A stretch of 47,450 bases of DNA from Sporichthya brevicatena (lineage in GTDB: Bacteria; Actinomycetota; Actinomycetes; Sporichthyales; Sporichthyaceae), in assembly GCF_039525035.1 (NCBI RefSeq), contig NZ_BAAAHE010000008.1, forward strand, positions 1 through 47,450, in the 5' to 3' direction. Under the pieces are notes generated by a model. The model was not told the DNA's origin and searched no databases. It was given only the letters and a program-made list of their open reading frames with translations. Each line of letters begins with the position of its first letter. The stretch's first letter is position 1. Shown piece after piece: positions 15,640 through 22,965 of the stretch. Both the position numbers and the translations under genes were made by a program.

Positions 15640-16421
15640 GCACTGAACTGACGGCGGCCGCCGCCCTCGCCCTGCTCGGCCTGCTGGTCGGCTCGTTCCT
15701 GAACGTCGTCGTCCACCGCGTGCCGGCCGGGCAGTCGGTGGTGCGGCCGGGGTCGAGCTGCCCGGAGTGCGGGAGCCCGGTGCGCGCGCGGGACAACATT
15801 CCCGTCGTCTCGTGGCTGCTGCTGCGCGGACGCTGCCGGGACTGTGCCCACCCGATCTCCGCGCGGTACCCGCTCGTGGAGCTCGGATGTGCCGCCCTCT
15901 TCGGCGCCCTGACGCTCCGTTTCGGGCTGAGCCCGATCCTGCCGGCGCTGCTGTTCCTGGCCGCGATCGGCCTGGCGCTCGCGATGATCGACCTCGACGT
16001 CAGCCGCCTGCCGTTCGAGATCTCCGTGCCCGGCCTCGGTGTCACCGCGGTGCTGCTGGCTCTCGCCGGCTTCGCCGACGGGTGGTCGCCGGTGGCGGTG
16101 GCGCTGCTGTCCGCCCTCGCCTGGTTCGGCCTGTACTGGTCGCTGTGGTTCGGCACCGGCGGCCGGGGCATGGGCCTGGGCGACGTCGTCCTCGCCCCGA
16201 CCCTGGGTCTTGCGCTGGGCTGGCTGGGCTGGGGCCCGAGCCTGGTGGGCCTGCTCGGCGGGTTCGCGATCGGGTCGGTCGTCGGCGTGACGCTGATGCT
16301 GGTCGGCCGCGCCGGCCGCCGCAGCCAGATCCCGTTCGGGCCGTCGATGCTCGCCGGCGCCCTGCTCGGTGCCTTCGCCGGCTCCGCGATCTGGGGCGCC
16401 TACCTCGGCACGATCGGCTAG
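15636..16421 (+). CDS. pilD: Prepilin peptidase / N-methyltransferase PilD
   Basis: A 261-aa polytopic aspartyl protease that trims and N-methylates type IV prepilins. The cytoplasmic N-terminal domain has both zinc pairs, C42/C45 (CPEC) and C67/C70 (CRDC), together with the methyltransferase-type sequence (GSFLNVVVHRVP, DNIPVVSWLLLRGRC). Membrane helices follow, carrying catalytic aspartates in AMIDLDVSRLP (D119/D121) and in MGLGDVVLAP (D183). The usual LPD is LPF here and the usual K after GD is V, which are mild departures. GTG 15636 overlaps the preceding stop. Its presence implies pilin substrates, which are not in the window. Confidence 0.95.
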   Translation: MSTELTAAAALALLGLLVGSFLNVVVHRVPAGQSVVRPGSSCPECGSPVRARDNIPVVSWLLLRGRCRDCAHPISARYPLVELGCAALFGALTLRFGLSPILPALLFLAAIGLALAMIDLDVSRLPFEISVPGLGVTAVLLALAGFADGWSPVAVALLSALAWFGLYWSLWFGTGGRGMGLGDVVLAPTLGLALGWLGWGPSLVGLLGGFAIGSVVGVTLMLVGRAGRRSQIPFGPSMLAGALLGAFAGSAIWGAYLGTIG

Positions 16422-16434
16422 CCGTTCGGCGGGG

Positions 16435-16966
16435 TTGGTCGTCCCCGTCAGCTACCGCCCCGAGTACGTGGAGCAGCGCAACCGCCTGACGGTCTTCTTC
16501 CGGTTCCTGCTCGCCATCCCGCTGATGATCGTCGGGATCGTCTACGGCATCGCCGCGGTCTTCACGATTCTCGGCGCCTGGTTCGCCCTGATGTTCACCG
16601 GGCGCTACCCGGACGGCCTCTGGCGGCTGAACACGGGATTCCTGCGCTACTGGGGTCTACATCGTCGTCCAGGTCTTCAGCTACGTGGTCATGCCGGTGG
16701 CCTTCGTGATGTGGGTCGTCGCCGTGATCACCGGGAAGATGCCGCGCGGTCTGTACGACGTCATGACGTTCCTGCAGGGGTTCACCGTCCGCGTCACCGG
16801 CTACGCGTTCTTCCTGGTGACCGACCGGTACCCGGTGTTCAACGACGACGCGGCCCGGGACCCGGGCACCGCGCTGCCCCCGGGCTACGGACCGCCGCCG
16901 GGCTACGGACCTCCGCCCGGGTACGGTCAGCCGCCCCAGCCCTACGGCGAGGCGCCGCCGGTCTGA
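16435..16966 (+). pseudogene. DUF4389 membrane protein, split by a one-base frameshift
   Basis: The first frame (from TTG 16435, or GTG 16369 inside pilD) encodes PVSYRPEYVEQRNRL, a membrane segment and ALMFTGRYPDGLWRL, typical of DUF4389. At a run of four G (16652-16655) the frame is lost. One frame over, the protein resumes with VYIVVQVFSYVV, ITGKMPRGLYDVMTF and FLVTDRYPVF, the second half of a DUF4389 repeat, and ends in a Pro-Tyr-Gly-rich tail. Removing one G restores a single protein of about 176 residues. Either the gene is newly broken, or the G run is a sequencing error, or the frame slips in vivo. It ends 7 bases from the convergent sigma gene. Confidence 0.75.
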
Positions 16967-16973
16967 CCCGGGG

Positions 16974-17690
16974 TCAATGCGCGCCGGCGGCGGCCTGGAC
17001 CAGGCCGCGGAGGGCGAGCATCGCCCGGGTGTGGAGCTGGCTGACGCGGGACTCGGTGACCCCGAGCACCTGGCCGATCTCGGCGAGGGTGAAGCCCTCG
17101 TAGTAGTAGAGGGCGACGATGATCTGGTCGCGCTCGCGCAGGTCGCGGACGTGGCGCAGCAGCGCCTCCTTGACCGCGTCGTCCTCGAGGGCGGCACCCG
17201 GGGCGGGCGCGTCGTCGACGATGACGAGGTCCTCCATCGCGGCGATGGAGGTGTACGCGACCTTGGAGTAGAGGCCGTTCAGGGCCTTCGCGGTGATGCC
17301 CATCTCCGCGGCGATCTCGTCCTCGGTCGGCGTGCGGCCGAGCCGCTCGACGAGGACCGCGTGGGCGCGCTCGATCGCGCGCAGCTTCTCGCGCACGGAG
17401 CGCGGGACCCAGTCCTGGGAGCGGAGGGCGTCGATCATCGCGCCCTTGATGCGCGGGACGGCGTAGGTCTGGAACTCCAGGCCGCGGCTCGTGTCGAACT
17501 TCTCGATCGCGTCGATCAGGCCGAAGACGCCCTCGGAGACAAGGTCGTTGGTGTCCACGTTCTGGGGCAAACCGGACCGGAGGCGGCCGGCGACGTACTT
17601 GACCAGGGGCGCGTACTGCAGCACGAGACGGTTGCGCAGTTCGGGCGACCCTGTGGCCTTGAACTCTGCCCAGACGTCGCTGATGTCCAC
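16974..17690 (-). CDS. whiG: WhiG/FliA-family RNA polymerase sigma factor
   Basis: A 238-aa sigma-70-family protein with region 2 (about 14-85: LVLQYAPLVKYVAGRL, DLVSEGVFGLIDAIEKFD, FQTYAVPRIKGAMIDALR), region 3 (about 100-140) and region 4 (about 180-232, FTLAEIGQVLGVTESRVSQLHTRA). RIKGAMID and the overall layout are typical of the FliA/WhiG group that reads TAAA-N15-GCCGATAA promoters. The start is GTG 17690 (VDISDVWAEF), with GGAGGG about 9 bases upstream. In other actinobacteria this sigma is held by RsiG with c-di-GMP and directs sporulation, flagellar or T4P genes. A candidate RsiG is encoded 6.9 kb away, so I infer a role in pilus expression. No flagellar genes are seen here. Confidence 0.93.
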   Translation of the reverse strand: MDISDVWAEFKATGSPELRNRLVLQYAPLVKYVAGRLRSGLPQNVDTNDLVSEGVFGLIDAIEKFDTSRGLEFQTYAVPRIKGAMIDALRSQDWVPRSVREKLRAIERAHAVLVERLGRTPTEDEIAAEMGITAKALNGLYSKVAYTSIAAMEDLVIVDDAPAPGAALEDDAVKEALLRHVRDLRERDQIIVALYYYEGFTLAEIGQVLGVTESRVSQLHTRAMLALRGLVQAAAGAH

Positions 17691-17834
17691 GGAACCGCAC
17701 CCTCCCCGGGGTCTTTTTGGAGTCTGCCCTGACGGATCGACATGAATCACATTACGCGTTTGTCCAGCGACACTCCGTGGATCCTTCGCAGGCTCATCCG
17801 AACGGCTGAGGCGGGCATCAACCGACGGTCTCGG

Positions 17835-17924
17835 ATCCGCCGCCACGCCGGAAACCCGGGCCGGCGGATGAAACCGGGTCAGGTGTCGATGCGTCTCACC
17901 GCTACGAAACGGGCAAAAGCGGTG
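17835..17924 (+). promoter_or_regulatory. Folded leader region of a small gene
   Basis: The 300 bases between whiG and the small gene at 17991 contain two perfect inverted repeats in tandem: ATCCGCCG (17835-17842) with CGGCGGAT (17862-17869), and CACCGCT (17897-17903) with AGCGGTG (17918-17924). They could form two hairpins in the 5' leader of the downstream gene. I cannot match the sequence to a known riboswitch; c-di-GMP-I conserved blocks are absent. No convincing promoter was seen in the rest of the gap. Confidence 0.4.
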
Positions 17925-17990
17925 TCGGAGGGACTCCAGCTTCGCCCGTTCGAACGACAACTACTCGCCGTCGAAGGAACGAGGCTTACC

Positions 17991-18185
17991 GTGAACACCA
18001 TGAACGAAGACACCCCGATCTTCGACGCTCTGATCGCGACCCTGGGCGACCCGGTTCCGGTCCCGGCGATCGACCGTTCGTACCCGACTCTCGTCGCGAT
18101 GGCGCTCAACCCGACCGCCTCCGTGCCGGCTCCCGCGAGCCCGCGCAAGGCTGTCGCTGCCGCGGGTCGCAAGTCCGCCCGCTGA
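17991..18185 (+). CDS. Small 64-aa protein of unknown function
   Basis: A short ORF with GAGG 6 bases before GTG 17991, and an internal ATG at 18000. The protein begins VNTMNEDTPIFDALIATLGDP, has a Pro-rich middle and ends basic (SPRKAVAAAGRKSAR). No membrane segment, no cysteines, no family I recognise. A strong hairpin follows 65 bases after its stop, so it looks like a free-standing transcription unit. The good ribosome site and terminator are the main evidence that it is real. It could encode a small regulator, or the transcript itself could be functional. Confidence 0.6.
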   Translation: MNTMNEDTPIFDALIATLGDPVPVPAIDRSYPTLVAMALNPTASVPAPASPRKAVAAAGRKSAR

Positions 18186-18250
18186 CGGATCTCGCGCCGG
18201 TCTGACCGGCGCGGAAGGACCGACTGGGACCGGCGGGTCCCGGCCGGGTG

Positions 18251-18293
18251 CACAACGCCCCGAGACACCTCACAGGTGTCAGGGGCGTTTGTG
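18251..18293 (+). terminator. Strong two-step hairpin terminator
   Basis: Stem segments CACA/TGTG, ACGCCCC/GGGGCGT and GACACCT/AGGTGTC close on a 3-base loop, with only a bulged T and a small internal loop. It lies after the 64-aa gene and before the citrate synthase leader. The T-tract is weak (TTGTGCGTT), but stem strength makes termination likely. Confidence 0.7.
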
Positions 18294-18450
18294 CGTTAAA
18301 CCGCTGGTCGGCGGGGAAGTCGTTCCTCGGTCCGTGGGTGCGCTCAGGGTGTCCGGTACCACCCAGTACCTCTGTTGTGACGGTTCGGACCGATTTGGGA
18401 GACTGCACTTTGGCCTGCGGCACACCCCCGCCGCGCCCGGAAAGGACACC

Positions 18451-19806
18451 ATGACCGAGTCCGCGGGGACGAACACCCTGTCTGTGACCGACAACCGCAC
18501 CGGTAAGACCTACGAGATCCCGATCGAGGACGGTGCCATCCGCGCCGCTGCGCTGCGGCAGATCAAGACGGACGACGCCCACGATCCGGGGCTGCTCTCG
18601 TTCGATCCGGCGTTCACCGCCACCGCGAGTTGTCGCTCTGCCATCACCTACATCGACGGGGACGCGGGCGTCCTGCGCTACCGCGGCTACCCGATCGACA
18701 CGCTCGCCGAGAACTCCAGCTTCCTGGAGGTCGCCTACCTGCTGATGAACGGCGACCTGCCGAACGCGGATCAGCTCTCGGAGTTCGAGCACACGATCAC
18801 GCACCACACGTTCGTGCACCAGAACGTCAAGAAGTTCATGGAGGGCTTCCACCACGACGCCCACCCCATGGGCATGCTCGTCGGCACCCTCGGGGCGCTG
18901 TCGACGTTCTACCCGGAGGCCAAGAACTTCCGTGAGCCGCTGAACCGCCGGCTCCAGATGGCCCGCCTGATCGCCAAGATCCCGACGCTGGCGGCCTACG
19001 CCTCGCGTCACGCGCGCGGCCTGCCGTACGTCTACCCGGACAACGACCTGTCCTACGCCGGCAACTTCCTCTCGATGATGTGGAAGATGTCCGAGCCGAA
19101 GTACGACCCGGACCCGATCCTGGAGAAGGCGCTCGACGTCCTCCTCATCCTGCACGCGGACCACGAGCAGAACTGCTCGACGAACGCGATGCGTGCGGTC
19201 GGCTCCTCGCACGTCGACCCGTACTCGGCCGCCGCTGCGGCCACCGCCGCGCTCTACGGCCCGCTGCACGGTGGCGCCAACGAGCAGGTGCTGAAGATGC
19301 TGCGCGAGATCGGGGACGTCAAGCAGATCCCCAGCTACGTGGACCGGGTCAAGAAGGGCGAGTTCCGCCTGATGGGCTTCGGCCACCGGGTCTACAAGAA
19401 CTACGACCCGCGGGCCCGCGTCGTCCGGCAGATCGCCGAGGACGTCTTCAAGGTGACGGGTCTGAATCCGCTCCTCGAGGTCGCCGTCGAGCTCGAGCGG
19501 ATCGCGCTCGAGGACGAGTACTTCGTCAAGAAGAAGCTGTACCCGAACGTCGACTTCTACACGGGCATCATCTACGAGGCGATGGGCTTCCCCGCCGAGA
19601 TGTTCACCGTGCTGTTCGCGATCGGGCGGATGCCCGGCTGGCTCGCGCAGTGGGAGGAGGGTCTGCTCGACGCCGAGCAGAAGATCGCCCGCCCGCGTCA
19701 GCTCTACACCGGTCACGCGGAGCGGGCGTACCCGCCGCTGAACGACCGCCCCCGCGCGGCCAACGACCTGTTCGAGCCGCCGGACATGCCGATCGAGGGT
19801 GACTGA
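18451..19806 (+). CDS. gltA: Citrate synthase
   Basis: A 451-aa type II-like citrate synthase, the enzyme that condenses acetyl-CoA and oxaloacetate to citrate at the head of the TCA cycle. The catalytic triad is present: H273 in PLHGGANE, H312 in GHRVYKNYDPRA and D368 in DFYTG. The N-terminal extension with DPGLLSFDPAF and YIDGDAGVLRYRGYPI is typical of the bacterial hexameric type. ATG 18451 has AAAGGA about 5 bases upstream. It stands as a single transcription unit between two strong hairpins, with a 157-base upstream region. It has no obvious functional link to its neighbours. Confidence 0.98.
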   Translation: MTESAGTNTLSVTDNRTGKTYEIPIEDGAIRAAALRQIKTDDAHDPGLLSFDPAFTATASCRSAITYIDGDAGVLRYRGYPIDTLAENSSFLEVAYLLMNGDLPNADQLSEFEHTITHHTFVHQNVKKFMEGFHHDAHPMGMLVGTLGALSTFYPEAKNFREPLNRRLQMARLIAKIPTLAAYASRHARGLPYVYPDNDLSYAGNFLSMMWKMSEPKYDPDPILEKALDVLLILHADHEQNCSTNAMRAVGSSHVDPYSAAAAATAALYGPLHGGANEQVLKMLREIGDVKQIPSYVDRVKKGEFRLMGFGHRVYKNYDPRARVVRQIAEDVFKVTGLNPLLEVAVELERIALEDEYFVKKKLYPNVDFYTGIIYEAMGFPAEMFTVLFAIGRMPGWLAQWEEGLLDAEQKIARPRQLYTGHAERAYPPLNDRPRAANDLFEPPDMPIEGD

Positions 19807-19850
19807 CGCTCCATCAGTTGTAGTCGCGTCACCTGACCGAACGTCAGTAC

Positions 19851-19894
19851 AACGAAACGGCCGGCCCCTGGGAAGGGGGCCGGCCGTTTCGGTT
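19851..19894. terminator. Bidirectional terminator hairpin after gltA
   Basis: GAAACGGCCGGCCCC (19854-19868) pairs perfectly with GGGGCCGGCCGTTTC (19876-19890) across a 7-base loop, flanked by A-rich and T-rich bases. It lies between convergent gltA and the secreted-protein gene and can serve both. Confidence 0.85.
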
Positions 19895-19941
19895 GTCGGG
19901 ACGGAAGTCGGTCTGTCAGGGGTGCTGCGTCCGGCCAGTTG

Positions 19942-20343
19942 TCAGGACTGGGTGACCCGGACGGTCACGCCGGTCGGCGCGACCTTGACGATCTTGAGCG
20001 CGTAGCCACCGTCCTTGTTGGTGACCTTGAGGCTGGACACGATGCGGGTCGCCCCGACCGTGACTGCGGCCCCGTCGGTGTAGATCTGCTCGAGCGTGAC
20101 GGTCTGCCCGAACGCCGAGGAGTAGTCGCCCACCTTCGGGAAGGCGATCGTGCACGCCTTGCCCTTGCAGGTGGCGGGGATGTTCGCGCCGGTCGGGAGG
20201 GCCGGCTGGGCGGCCGGCGGGCTGCTGTCCTGGGACTGGGAGTTGGGAGTCGCCGAGCTGGAGAACGTGCCCACGACCAGGAGGCCGGCAGCGCCGGCCA
20301 TCACGATCGGGAGCACCGGGGATGATGCCAGGGACGTAGTCAT
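19942..20343 (-). CDS. Small secreted or membrane-anchored protein, unknown function
   Basis: A 133-aa protein with a hydrophobic N-terminal segment (about 9-29, VLPIVMAGAAGLLVVGTFSS), a Ser/Pro/Gln-rich linker (30-52) and a beta-rich domain (about 55-131). Cysteines at about 59 and 64 (CKGKAC) could form a small disulfide loop. No lipobox. AGGA lies about 6 bases before ATG 20343. I recognise no family; the size and layout suggest an exported binding or wall-associated domain. It is convergent with gltA. Confidence 0.65.
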   Translation of the reverse strand: MTTSLASSPVLPIVMAGAAGLLVVGTFSSSATPNSQSQDSSPPAAQPALPTGANIPATCKGKACTIAFPKVGDYSSAFGQTVTLEQIYTDGAAVTVGATRIVSSLKVTNKDGGYALKIVKVAPTGVTVRVTQS

Positions 20344-20387
20344 GGCCGGATCCTAGGCCGGGGTGCAGTGCCCCGTATATCCCGAAA

Positions 20388-21806
20388 TCACGTCAGGATC
20401 GAGCGTGAACGGGGCGCCTCGACCTCGTTCCACGCCTGCAGCAGGCGCTGGAGACCGGCCTCCACCATCGGTCGGGGACGGTCGACGCAGATCCGGATGT
20501 ACGGGCTCTGGCCGCTGCCGGCCATCGCGGCGGACCCGGGCGCGACGTGCACGCCGTGCCGGCCGGCGAGGGCGACGAACGGGTTCGAGTCGGCCACCGG
20601 GAGCTTCGCCCACAGGACCGAACCGCCGCGCGGGGGCGTGATCTCCCAGCTCGGGAGCTCGACCGCGAGCTGGGCCAGCGCCGCGCTCGTCGCCTCCTGG
20701 AGCGTGGTCTGCCGGTGCGCCGCGATGTCGTCGAGCGAAGGCAGGAGCGCGGCCGCCATCAGCTGCGAGGGCGCGGAGGCGCCGAGGTCTCGCGGGAGCT
20801 TGAGGTGCAGCGTCCGGTCGACGATCGGCGCGGGTGCGCGCAGCCATCCGATCCGCAGGCCGGCCCAGCCGACCTTGGAGAACGAGCCGGTCGTGACCAC
20901 GGTCGCCCGGCGGCAGAGCTCGGCGAGCTCGGGACGGACGCGGCCGCCGTACGCGAGGTCCGCGAGCGTGACGTCCTCGATGACGAACGCGCGGTGGTTG
21001 TCCGCGACCGCGGCGAGGGACTGCATCCGCTCGGGGGAGGGCAGGTGGCCGGTCGGGTTCTGCGGGCCCGTCTGCAGGTAGACGGCGACCGCGCCGGCGC
21101 GCAGCGCGCGGTCCAGCGACGCGGGGCGCACGCCGTCCTCGTCGGACTCCAACGTGATCGGGCGGGCGCCGACGCCGTCGAGGATGTCGAAGATGCCGGA
21201 GTAGTTGGGCTCCTCGACGGCCACGAGGTCGCCGGGACCGGCCGCCGCGGCGAAGGTGAGGGCGATCGCCTGGTGGGCGCCGGCGGTGACGTGGATCTGG
21301 GACGGGTCGGTGATCAGCCCGGTCTGCATGTGCCGCTCCGCGAGCGCCTCGCGCAGCACCGGGAGTCCGAGCGGGACCAGGCCGGTGCCGATGCGGGAGC
21401 AGATCAGCTCTCCGACGTCGACGGTGACCGGCGGCAGGTGGGACGGGTCCGGCGGCGAGGCCATGGCGAGGTCGATCCCGGGGGCCCCGCCGATGGTGCC
21501 GGCGATGCGCGCGGACCCGAGGTGGCGCTGACTTGGCCCGCGCACCACCGTGCCACTTCCCTGGCGGGAGGTGACCAGGCCGTCCTCGCGGAGCAGGTCG
21601 AGCGCGGTCGTGACGGTGGAGCGGCTGACCGCCAGTCCGCGGGCGAGGTCCCGCTCGGGTGGGAGCTTGACGCCGTCCGGGATCAGGCCCGAGTTGATCG
21701 CGCAGCGCAGGCCGTACGCCAAGCGCTGGGGGAGCGTCCCGTGGCCGCCGTCCGTCCAACCGGCCAGCAGCCGGGCCAGCTCGACCGGATTGGTATGCAG
21801 ATCCAT
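20388..21806 (-). CDS. MocR-type regulator: GntR DNA-binding domain fused to an aminotransferase-like domain
   Basis: A 472-aa MocR/PdxR-family protein. The N-terminal winged helix spans about 23-92 (LPQRLAYGLRCAINSGLIPDG ... LPPERDLARGLAVSRSTV). The PLP domain spans about 110-470, with the substrate loop QTGPQNPTG, the Asp in VIEDVTLADL, and the Schiff-base lysine K311 in TGSFSKVGWAGLRIG. These proteins are transcription factors that sense PLP or an amino compound; most are not true aminotransferases. ATG 21806 (MDLHTNPVEL) follows at once after a perfect palindrome that is probably its own operator. No adjacent target gene such as a pdxST pair is seen, so the regulon is unknown. Confidence 0.88.
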   Translation of the reverse strand: MDLHTNPVELARLLAGWTDGGHGTLPQRLAYGLRCAINSGLIPDGVKLPPERDLARGLAVSRSTVTTALDLLREDGLVTSRQGSGTVVRGPSQRHLGSARIAGTIGGAPGIDLAMASPPDPSHLPPVTVDVGELICSRIGTGLVPLGLPVLREALAERHMQTGLITDPSQIHVTAGAHQAIALTFAAAAGPGDLVAVEEPNYSGIFDILDGVGARPITLESDEDGVRPASLDRALRAGAVAVYLQTGPQNPTGHLPSPERMQSLAAVADNHRAFVIEDVTLADLAYGGRVRPELAELCRRATVVTTGSFSKVGWAGLRIGWLRAPAPIVDRTLHLKLPRDLGASAPSQLMAAALLPSLDDIAAHRQTTLQEATSAALAQLAVELPSWEITPPRGGSVLWAKLPVADSNPFVALAGRHGVHVAPGSAAMAGSGQSPYIRICVDRPRPMVEAGLQRLLQAWNEVEAPRSRSILT

Positions 21807-21808
21807 CG

Positions 21809-21828
21809 GCCAATGATCGCATATTGGC
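21809..21828. promoter_or_regulatory. Palindrome abutting the MocR start codon
   Basis: GCCAAT and ATTGGC are separated by 8 bases, 2 bases upstream of the MocR ATG and 37 bases before the divergent small gene. A site there could let the regulator control itself and the divergent gene. The palindrome is seen; binding is inferred. Confidence 0.45.
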
Positions 21829-21865
21829 TCGTGCATTCAAGTGCCGTTCTGAAACGATCGGAGAC

Positions 21866-22123
21866 ATGTTCGCTCCGTACTGCCCCACCTGTGAGAGCCG
21901 GGTCCTGCTGTCGACCCGGCGCATCGTCCGGTTCACGGCGGACGAGCCCGCCGGCGCCGGCCTGATCGACGTCGTGCTGCGCTGCTACTGCGGCACCGAG
22001 GTGGCCGCCGACGCGAACCCGCCGCGGCCGGCCGCGGAGCCCGCGCCGCCGCATCCGACCCCGGTCCGCTCGGTCTCCGATCCCCGGTCCCCGCTCGCGC
22101 CGACCGCCGCTGCCGCCTGCTGA
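21866..22123 (+). CDS. Small CxxC protein, unknown function
   Basis: An 85-aa protein starting MFAPYCPTCESRVLLSTRRI. A CPTC pair at about 6-9 and CYCG at about 39-42 suggest a small zinc ribbon. The C-terminal 40 residues are Pro/Ala-rich and probably disordered. GGAG lies close to ATG 21866, at rather short spacing. It is divergent from the MocR gene and may share its control region. Not recognised beyond the putative zinc ribbon, similar to short actinobacterial proteins of unknown role. Confidence 0.6.
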   Translation: MFAPYCPTCESRVLLSTRRIVRFTADEPAGAGLIDVVLRCYCGTEVAADANPPRPAAEPAPPHPTPVRSVSDPRSPLAPTAAAAC

Positions 22124-22174
22124 AACCGCGCCTCGCTACCCTCCCGTCGGGCAAGATCCGACACGGAGGCCGAC

Positions 22175-22837
22175 GTGGGGAGGTGGCGGATGGCGCGGAC
22201 ACGTGCGCTGGCACCGGTGGTGCTGGTCGCTGTGCTCGCCGGCGGGCTCGCGGCCTGCGGCGGGGACGAGGACGAGGTGGCCGCCCCGACGCCGCTCGCG
22301 ACCCTGAACGGTGAGAGCCCGGTGGTTGCCATCGGCCAGGCCGGCGTGAAGCCGTTCGTCGAACCCACCTGCCCCACGCCGCGGCGGGTGCGGACCGACA
22401 CCGACGTCACCAAGGCGGCCGAGGAGATCGCCAAGATCGGCGAGAAGCGGTACCGGAAGGTCTACGCAGGCGTCGTGCCGTGCGTCCCGGCCGGCCGCGT
22501 CGTCGTCTACAAGCTTCCCGAGGGTGGTTCCGCGCTGATGCGCGCCGTGCAGGAGATCGGGCGCAAGCGCAACGTCGAGGTGACGTTCGCCGAGGCCCTG
22601 TTCTCCTACCGGGACGCCCAGGCCACGCGGAAGGCCGTGCTGAGCGCGTTCGCGCGGCTCGACGAGGCCGGGGCGCCCTTCGCGGTGCTCCGGATCCGGG
22701 AGAACGGCACGGTCGAGGTGGCCGTGCGCGACAACGTCGCGGGGGCCGAAGCGGTCCTGACGGACCTGCTCGACCGCATCTACGTCGTGCACATCCCGGA
22801 GGACCCGGCGCTCGCCTCGGCGGCGCCGACCGGGTGA
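22175..22837 (+). CDS. Putative lipoprotein, unknown function
   Basis: A 220-aa exported lipoprotein: basic N-terminus, hydrophobic core (about 12-25) and lipobox GLAAC with the lipidated cysteine at about residue 28. The mature part has two further cysteines (in EPTCPTP and VVPCVPA) that may form a disulfide, and a C-terminal alpha/beta domain. GTG 22175 has GGAGG 5 bases upstream; ATG 22190 has its own GGAGG and would still give a complete signal peptide, so the start is open. No enzyme family recognised. Confidence 0.75.
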   Translation: MGRWRMARTRALAPVVLVAVLAGGLAACGGDEDEVAAPTPLATLNGESPVVAIGQAGVKPFVEPTCPTPRRVRTDTDVTKAAEEIAKIGEKRYRKVYAGVVPCVPAGRVVVYKLPEGGSALMRAVQEIGRKRNVEVTFAEALFSYRDAQATRKAVLSAFARLDEAGAPFAVLRIRENGTVEVAVRDNVAGAEAVLTDLLDRIYVVHIPEDPALASAAPTG

Positions 22838-22965
22838 CTCCGTCGGCCGCGTGAAAGCTTTGTCACGCCCGAAAGGCATGTGATTCAGCGCAAGGGTAGG
22901 AAGCTTCCCGAGGAAATACCGGTTGGATCAGACATTCCGGTAACCAGCAGGGAGAGAGGACACCC

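Noticed and set aside
17835-17990. c-di-GMP-I riboswitch upstream of the 64-aa gene
   Set aside because: A GGGCAAA string invites the comparison, but the second conserved block and the tetraloop/receptor arrangement are absent.
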